In this document: positions 41,956 to 45,778 of the stretch, in pieces | How positions within the stretch are numbered: the stretch's first letter is position 1 | Layout of the letters: each line of letters opens with the position of its first letter | Assembly (NCBI GenBank): GCA_001899775.1 | Contig: MKWN01000042.1 | Span: 1 to 45,778 of the forward strand | From: Thiobacillus sp. 65-29 | Lineage (GTDB): Bacteria; Pseudomonadota; Gammaproteobacteria; Burkholderiales; Thiobacillaceae | Direction: 5' to 3' | Length of the DNA stretch: 45,778 nt | Position numbers and translations under genes: made by a program | Notes under the pieces: model-generated | Databases searched by the model: none | Seen by the model: the letters and a program-made list of their open reading frames with translations, nothing else | What the model was told of the DNA's origin: nothing

Positions 41956-44868
41956 ATGCTGAACATCGCCACCGAATCTGCCGTTCCCCCCCTGATGCCC
42001 ACCGTCGACGCAACCGCACCCATGGTCGTTGACACCCGCTATGCCGACCACAAGATCATCCGCCGTAACGGCGCGGTGGTGGGTTTCGCGCCGGGCAAGA
42101 TCGCGATCGCCGTGACCAAGGCGTTCATCGCGGTGCAGGGCGGGCAGGCGGCCGCCTCGGCGCGCATCCGCGAACTGGTGGAGACGATCACCGAGCAGGT
42201 CGTCAATGCGCTGATCCGGCGCCAGCCCAACGGCGGCACCTTCCACATCGAGGACGTGCAGGACCAGGTCGAACTCGCCCTGATGCGGTCGGGCGAGCAC
42301 GAAGTCGCCCGCGCCTACGTGTTGTACCGCGAGAAGCGTGCCCAGGAACGTGCCGCGCAGAAGGCCGCCGGAGCGGTGCCGGAAGCGGCGCTGCACGTGA
42401 TCGAGGATGGCCGGAAAAAACCGCTCGATATCGCCCGCCTTGCCGATCTCGTCGCCGACGCCTGTGCCAACCTGGGTGAGAACGTCACGGCCGAACCGAT
42501 CATGCAGACCGTGCTGCGCGACCTTTACGACGGCGTGCCGATGGCTGAAGTGGAAAAGGCCCTGGTGCTCGCCGCGCGCGCGATGATCGAACAGGATCCG
42601 GCGTATTCGCAGGTCACCGCGCGCCTGCTGCTCAATTCCATCCGTCACGAGGTGCTCGGCGAGGCGGTGACGCAGGCGCAGATGGGCGAGCGTTACCGGG
42701 AATATTTCCCCACTTTCATCAAGCAGGGCATCGCCGCCGAGCTGCTCGACGAGCGCCTCGCCCAGTTCGACCTGCCGCGCCTGGCCGGTGCGCTCGACGC
42801 CGGCCGCGACTATCAGTTCGGTTACCTGGGTTTGCAGACCCTGTACGACCGCTACTTCCTGCACATCGAGGAGTCCCGCATCGAATTGCCGCAGGCTTTT
42901 TTCATGCGTGTAGCGATGGGGCTGGCGATCAACGAGATCGACCGCGAGGCGCGGGCGATCGAGTTCTATCAGGTGCTGTCGAACTTCGACTTCATGAGCT
43001 CCACACCGACCCTGTTCAACGCCGGCACCTGCCACAGCCAGTTGTCGTCGTGCTACCTCACCACGGCCACCGATGACCTCGACGGCATCTTCCAGGCGAT
43101 CAAGGAAAACGCCATGCTGCAGAAATACGCCGGTGGCCTGGGCAACGACTGGACGCCGGTGCGTGCGATGGGCGCCCGTATCAAGGGCACCAACGGCAAG
43201 TCGCAGGGTGTCGTGCCCTTCCTCAAGGTGGTCAACGACACCGCGGTCGCGGTGAACCAGGGCGGCAAGCGCAAGGGCGCGGTGTGCGCCTACCTGGAAA
43301 CCTGGCACCTCGACATCGAGGAATTCCTCGACCTGAGAAAGAACACCGGCGACGACCGCCGCCGCACCCACGACATGAACACGGCGAACTGGGTGCCCGA
43401 TCTCTTCATGCAGCGCGTGATGGAGGGCGGAGACTGGACGCTTTTCTCGCCCAACGACGTGCCCGACCTGCACGACCTCTACGGGCGCGCCTTCGCCGAG
43501 GCCTACACCGAATACGAGCGTCGCGCCGACCGCGGCGAGATCAAGCTCTTCAAGCGCATTCCCGCAGTGCAACTGTGGCGCAAGATGCTCTCCATGCTGT
43601 TCGAGACCGGACATCCCTGGATCACCTTCAAGGACCCCTGCAACATCCGCAGCCCGCAGCAGCACGTCGGCGTCGTGCATTCGTCCAACCTGTGCACCGA
43701 AATCACGCTCAACACCAGCGACAGCGAGATCGCGGTGTGCAACCTCGGTTCGGTCAATCTGGTGAACCACCTGAAACTGGATTCTGATTCGGGGCAGCTC
43801 AAGCTGGATCTCGCCAAGCTGAAGACGACCATCCACACCGCCATGCGCATGCTCGACAACGTGGTGGATGTGAACTATTACGCCGTCGGCAAGGCGCGCA
43901 ACGCCAACCTCAAGCATCGCCCGGTGGGGCTTGGCATCATGGGCTTCCAGGACGCGCTGCAGGAACTGCACCTGGCCTACGCCAGCGACGACGCGGTCGA
44001 ATTCGCCGATCGCTCGATGGAGGCCGTCGCCTACTATGCGTACTGGGCGTCGACGGAATTGGCCGCCGAGCGCGGCCGCTACGCCAGCTATGAAGGCAGC
44101 CTGTGGAGCCGTGGCATCCTGCCGCAGGATTCCCTGCAACTGCTGGCGGACGCCCGCGGCGGCTATCTCGAAGTCGACGCGTCGAGCACGCTCGACTGGG
44201 ACAGCCTGCGCGCCCGCATCGCGCAGTACGGCATGCGCAACTCCAACTGTCTGGCGATCGCGCCGACCGCGACCATCGCCAACATCGTCGGCGTCTCGGC
44301 CAGCATCGAGCCGACCTACCAGAACCTGTACGTGAAATCGAACCTGTCGGGCGAATTCACCGTCGTCAACAAATATCTGGTCGCCGACCTGAAGAAGCTC
44401 GGTCTGTGGGACGAGGTGATGGTCGCCGACATCAAGTACTTTGACGGCAGCCTCGCCCGCATCGACCGCATCCCAGGTGACCTGCGTGCGCTCTACGCCA
44501 CCGCCTTCGAGATGGATCCCAGGTGGCTGGTCGAATGCGCGTCGCGTCGCCAGAAATGGATCGACCAGGCGCAGAGCCTGAACATCTACATGGCCGGTGC
44601 CTCCGGCAAGAAGCTCGACGACATCTACAAGCTCGCTTGGGTGCGCGGCCTCAAGACCACCTATTACCTGCGCTCGCTCGGCGCCACCAGCGCGGAGAAA
44701 TCCACCGGCAAGGGCGGCGAGCTGAACGCCGTGTCCGCGCACATCGGCGGTGGAATGAGTGCGCTGGATGCGGCGGCGGCCAAGCTGCCGGTCGCACAGA
44801 TCGAAGGCAAGGCCTGCACCATGCGGCCGGGGGATCCGGGATTTGAGGAGTGTGAGGCATGCCAGTGA
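41956..44868 (+). CDS. nrdA: Ribonucleotide reductase class Ia, large (alpha) subunit
   Basis: A 970-aa enzyme reducing ribonucleoside diphosphates with NrdB. Two N-terminal ATP-cone domains (about 35-125 with KIIRRNGAVVGFAPGKIAIAV, and about 150-245 with FHVI-like LHVIEDGRKKPLDIARLADL) explain the length beyond E. coli's 761 aa; a similar two-cone NrdA is known from Pseudomonas. The barrel has SSTPTLFNAGTCHSQLSSCYL (active-site Cys), NLCTEITLNTSDSEIAVCNLGS (catalytic Cys/Glu) and SNCLAIAPTATIANIVGVSASIEP. The redox-active pair CEACQ closes the protein. GAGGAGA lies upstream of ATG 41956. Control elements lie in its leader. Confidence 0.96.
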   Translation: MLNIATESAVPPLMPTVDATAPMVVDTRYADHKIIRRNGAVVGFAPGKIAIAVTKAFIAVQGGQAAASARIRELVETITEQVVNALIRRQPNGGTFHIEDVQDQVELALMRSGEHEVARAYVLYREKRAQERAAQKAAGAVPEAALHVIEDGRKKPLDIARLADLVADACANLGENVTAEPIMQTVLRDLYDGVPMAEVEKALVLAARAMIEQDPAYSQVTARLLLNSIRHEVLGEAVTQAQMGERYREYFPTFIKQGIAAELLDERLAQFDLPRLAGALDAGRDYQFGYLGLQTLYDRYFLHIEESRIELPQAFFMRVAMGLAINEIDREARAIEFYQVLSNFDFMSSTPTLFNAGTCHSQLSSCYLTTATDDLDGIFQAIKENAMLQKYAGGLGNDWTPVRAMGARIKGTNGKSQGVVPFLKVVNDTAVAVNQGGKRKGAVCAYLETWHLDIEEFLDLRKNTGDDRRRTHDMNTANWVPDLFMQRVMEGGDWTLFSPNDVPDLHDLYGRAFAEAYTEYERRADRGEIKLFKRIPAVQLWRKMLSMLFETGHPWITFKDPCNIRSPQQHVGVVHSSNLCTEITLNTSDSEIAVCNLGSVNLVNHLKLDSDSGQLKLDLAKLKTTIHTAMRMLDNVVDVNYYAVGKARNANLKHRPVGLGIMGFQDALQELHLAYASDDAVEFADRSMEAVAYYAYWASTELAAERGRYASYEGSLWSRGILPQDSLQLLADARGGYLEVDASSTLDWDSLRARIAQYGMRNSNCLAIAPTATIANIVGVSASIEPTYQNLYVKSNLSGEFTVVNKYLVADLKKLGLWDEVMVADIKYFDGSLARIDRIPGDLRALYATAFEMDPRWLVECASRRQKWIDQAQSLNIYMAGASGKKLDDIYKLAWVRGLKTTYYLRSLGATSAEKSTGKGGELNAVSAHIGGGMSALDAAAAKLPVAQIEGKACTMRPGDPGFEECEACQ

Positions 44869-44882
44869 CAAGGGAGAATCCC

Positions 44883-44927
44883 ATGTCTTTGAGAAAGAGG
44901 CGTATCAAAGACTTGGCCGGAGGGTGA
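44883..44927 (+). CDS. Tiny ORF (14 codons) after nrdA with good ribosome-binding site
   Basis: MSLRKRRIKDLAGG follows AGGGAGA placed 6-7 nt before its ATG; an upstream in-frame ATG at 44859 overlaps the nrdA end. The peptide is basic. It may be a relic of a gene or a chance ORF; I recognise no family. Confidence 0.2.
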   Translation: MSLRKRRIKDLAGG

Positions 44928-44933
44928 CAAATT

Positions 44934-44998
44934 CCCCTCTCCCTTGAGGGAGAGGGGTGGGGGATAACCAGCGACTTGCCCGTTTACGGGCTTAGTCG
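44934..44998. repeat. Palindromic repeat unit plus second hairpin downstream of nrdA
   Basis: CCCCTCTCCC (44934-44943) and GGGAGAGGGG (44948-44957) make a perfect 10-bp stem with loop TTGA, followed by TGGGGGATA. This is the same family as the copy inside nadC. Next comes CGACT...GCCCG-TTTA-CGGGC...AGTCG (44972-44998), a 5+5-bp stem with a small bulge. They may end or dampen transcription between nrdA and nrdB. Confidence 0.7.
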
Positions 44999-45070
44999 AA
45001 TGGTTAGAGGCTTCATCAGAGGGTGAAATCTCCGCCAATGGAAGGACTTGGGGCAAGTGGCGGTTCGTTG

Positions 45071-45273
45071 GCCGGGGGTAGCCCGGCGGCTAGTCACTTT
45101 CTTTTGCTTCGCCAAAAGAAAGTAACCAAAGAAAAGGCGACCCTGCTGCGCCACCCCTTCGGGGCGGGCCTCGACTGAACCGATCCGTCGGGGCGGCTGC
45201 GCAACTCGCCCTGCGGGCTCAGACAGTGCTCGCCGAATTCCCCCGCCGGCCCGCTTCAGTCGAGGTGGCGCAG
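45071..45273. repeat. Dispersed intergenic repeat (CTTTCTTTTGCTTCGCCAAAAG family)
   Basis: Components in order are GCCGGG/CCCGGC hairpin (45072-45087); a perfect 11-bp stem ACTTTCTTTTG (45096-45106) / CAAAAGAAAGT (45113-45123) with loop CTTCGC; and inverted arms CTGCGCCACC...CTCGACTGAA (45146-45179) and TTCAGTCGAGGTGGCGCAG (45255-45273). The left arm is split by a CCCCTTCGGGG hairpin. I recall nearly identical TTCTTTTGCTTCGCCAAAAGAA sequences between genes in many proteobacteria, where they are often miscalled as small proteins. Confidence 0.7.
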
Positions 45274-45290
45274 AAGGGAAGGAAAAGCTC

Positions 45291-45361
45291 CCCTCTCCCG
45301 CTTGTGGGAGAGGGCAAACGCAAAATCCCCTCTCCCTTGAGGGAGAGGAGTAGGGGAGAGG
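45291..45361. repeat. Two more CCCTCTCCC palindromic repeat units before nrdB
   Basis: Unit 1: CCCTCTCCC (45291-45299) / GGGAGAGGG (45306-45314), loop GCTTGT. Unit 2: CCTCTCCC (45329-45336) / GGGAGAGG (45341-45348), loop TTGA, followed by AGTAGGGGAGAGGG. With the copies at 44934 and 5235 this family occurs four times in the window. The remaining 45362-45438 holds the nrdB ribosome-binding site and nothing else clear. Confidence 0.75.
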
Positions 45362-45438
45362 GTGATTCCCTCTTCGTCAGATGAACAAAAGCAGTGTGGG
45401 CCCAGCCCACTTTGGTGCAACCAAAGGAGAAAACGACG

Positions 45439-45778
45439 ATGCTCAATTTTGAAGAAGACTTCACGCCTGCCCTGCAACGCGCGCCGCGCACGCCCGAGTC
45501 TGCCCATGCGCCCGCCACCCCGGCGCCCGCCACCCAGCCGGTCGCGAAACAGGCCCGCGTGCGCGCCGCCGACAAGCGCGTCATCAACGGCGCCACCGAC
45601 GTCAACCAGCTCGTCCCCTTCAAGTACAAGTGGGCGTGGGAAAAATACCTCGCCGGCTGCGCCAACCACTGGATGCCGCAGGAAATCAACATGTCGCGCG
45701 ATATCGCGCAGTGGAAGGATCCCACCGCGCTGAGCGAGGACGAGCGCCGCATCGTCAAGCGCAACCTCGGCTTCTTCG
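45439..45778 (+). CDS. nrdB: Ribonucleotide reductase class Ia, small (beta) subunit, partial
   Basis: The first 113 codons; the gene runs off the window. NrdB supplies the diiron-tyrosyl radical to NrdA. After MLNFEEDF, a Pro/Ala-rich stretch leads to [41 protein letters not shown], the typical N-terminal region with the first helix of the diiron fold, then [20 protein letters not shown] lies 9 nt before the ATG. It is separated from nrdA by 570 bp of repeats, a larger gap than in most nrdAB operons. Confidence 0.93.
   Translation, partial: MLNFEEDFTPALQRAPRTPESAHAPATPAPATQPVAKQARVRAADKRVINGATDVNQLVPFKYKWAWEKYLAGCANHWMPQEINMSRDIAQWKDPTALSEDERRIVKRNLGFF

Noticed and set aside
41845-44871. 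1008-aa ORF antisense to nrdA
   Set aside because: Shadow ORF in high-GC DNA opposite a complete NrdA; no recognisable domain.
45096-45123. Intrinsic terminator
   Set aside because: The AAAAGAAAG hairpin is perfect but part of a dispersed repeat and not followed by a T-tract.

Overview
This is a GC-rich bacterial chromosome segment, most likely from a betaproteobacterium of the Rhodocyclales/Nitrosomonadales type. The evidence is gene order (bamD | rluD-pgeF | nadC | clpB; surE-pcm-nlpD-rpoS; alaA-hom-thrC) and protein details such as the GGGQNQR motif of NadC and the two-ATP-cone NrdA. Genes are densely packed with many 1-4 nt stop/start overlaps. I see no tRNA, rRNA, CRISPR, phage or transposase gene. 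Long ORFs antisense to clpB, tamB, nrdA and tonB are GC-driven shadows and were left out.

Layout. 1-1400: minus-strand trio of a membrane protein, a winged-helix regulator and a small membrane-anchored protein. 1643-9815: bamD (minus), rluD-pgeF (plus), a repeat-filled gap, nadC (minus) and clpB behind a heat-shock-type promoter. 8082-13537: tamA-tamB (outer-membrane assembly). 13646-16968: short leader ORF, surE, pcm, nlpD and rpoS (stationary phase). 16983-18028: a HAD phosphatase and an Mth938-like protein. 18148-24270: alaA, hom, a zinc-sensing diguanylate cyclase, thrC and an Fe-S uracil-DNA-glycosylase-like protein. 24291-27365: GST-like protein, msrA, a leucine-rich leader ORF and leuA. 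27457-27849: PilZ protein.

27858-33223 is a redox/sensing island. Minus-strand genes encode an SHP-type cytochrome, a diheme cytochrome (DHC), a PepSY protein and a ferric-reductase-like flavocytochrome b. Plus-strand genes encode a second PepSY protein, an OmpR-type response regulator and a PhoQ-like kinase. Two 37-bp sites of identical architecture (TGAA-N7-TGAA-N7-TTCA-N7-TTCA) lie between shp and the divergent pepSY-RR-HK operon and upstream of the other pepSY gene. They look like the operators of this two-component system. I consider this the most interesting system in the window.

33248-36889 (minus): purU, a 520-aa protein with a degenerate PilZ-like domain, a small MITE-like element with 19-bp terminal inverted repeats, wrbA and a DUF2069 protein. 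37053-41454: exbB-exbD-tonB with a very long Ala/Gly/Ser-rich TonB linker, then a 13-repeat Sel1 protein. 41454-45778: inverted heptamer arrays, an nrdA promoter with two NrdR-type boxes and a DnaA-box match, nrdA, about 570 bp of stacked palindromic repeats, and the start of nrdB, which is cut by the window end. Several dispersed palindromic repeat families recur, including one copy inserted in frame inside nadC.
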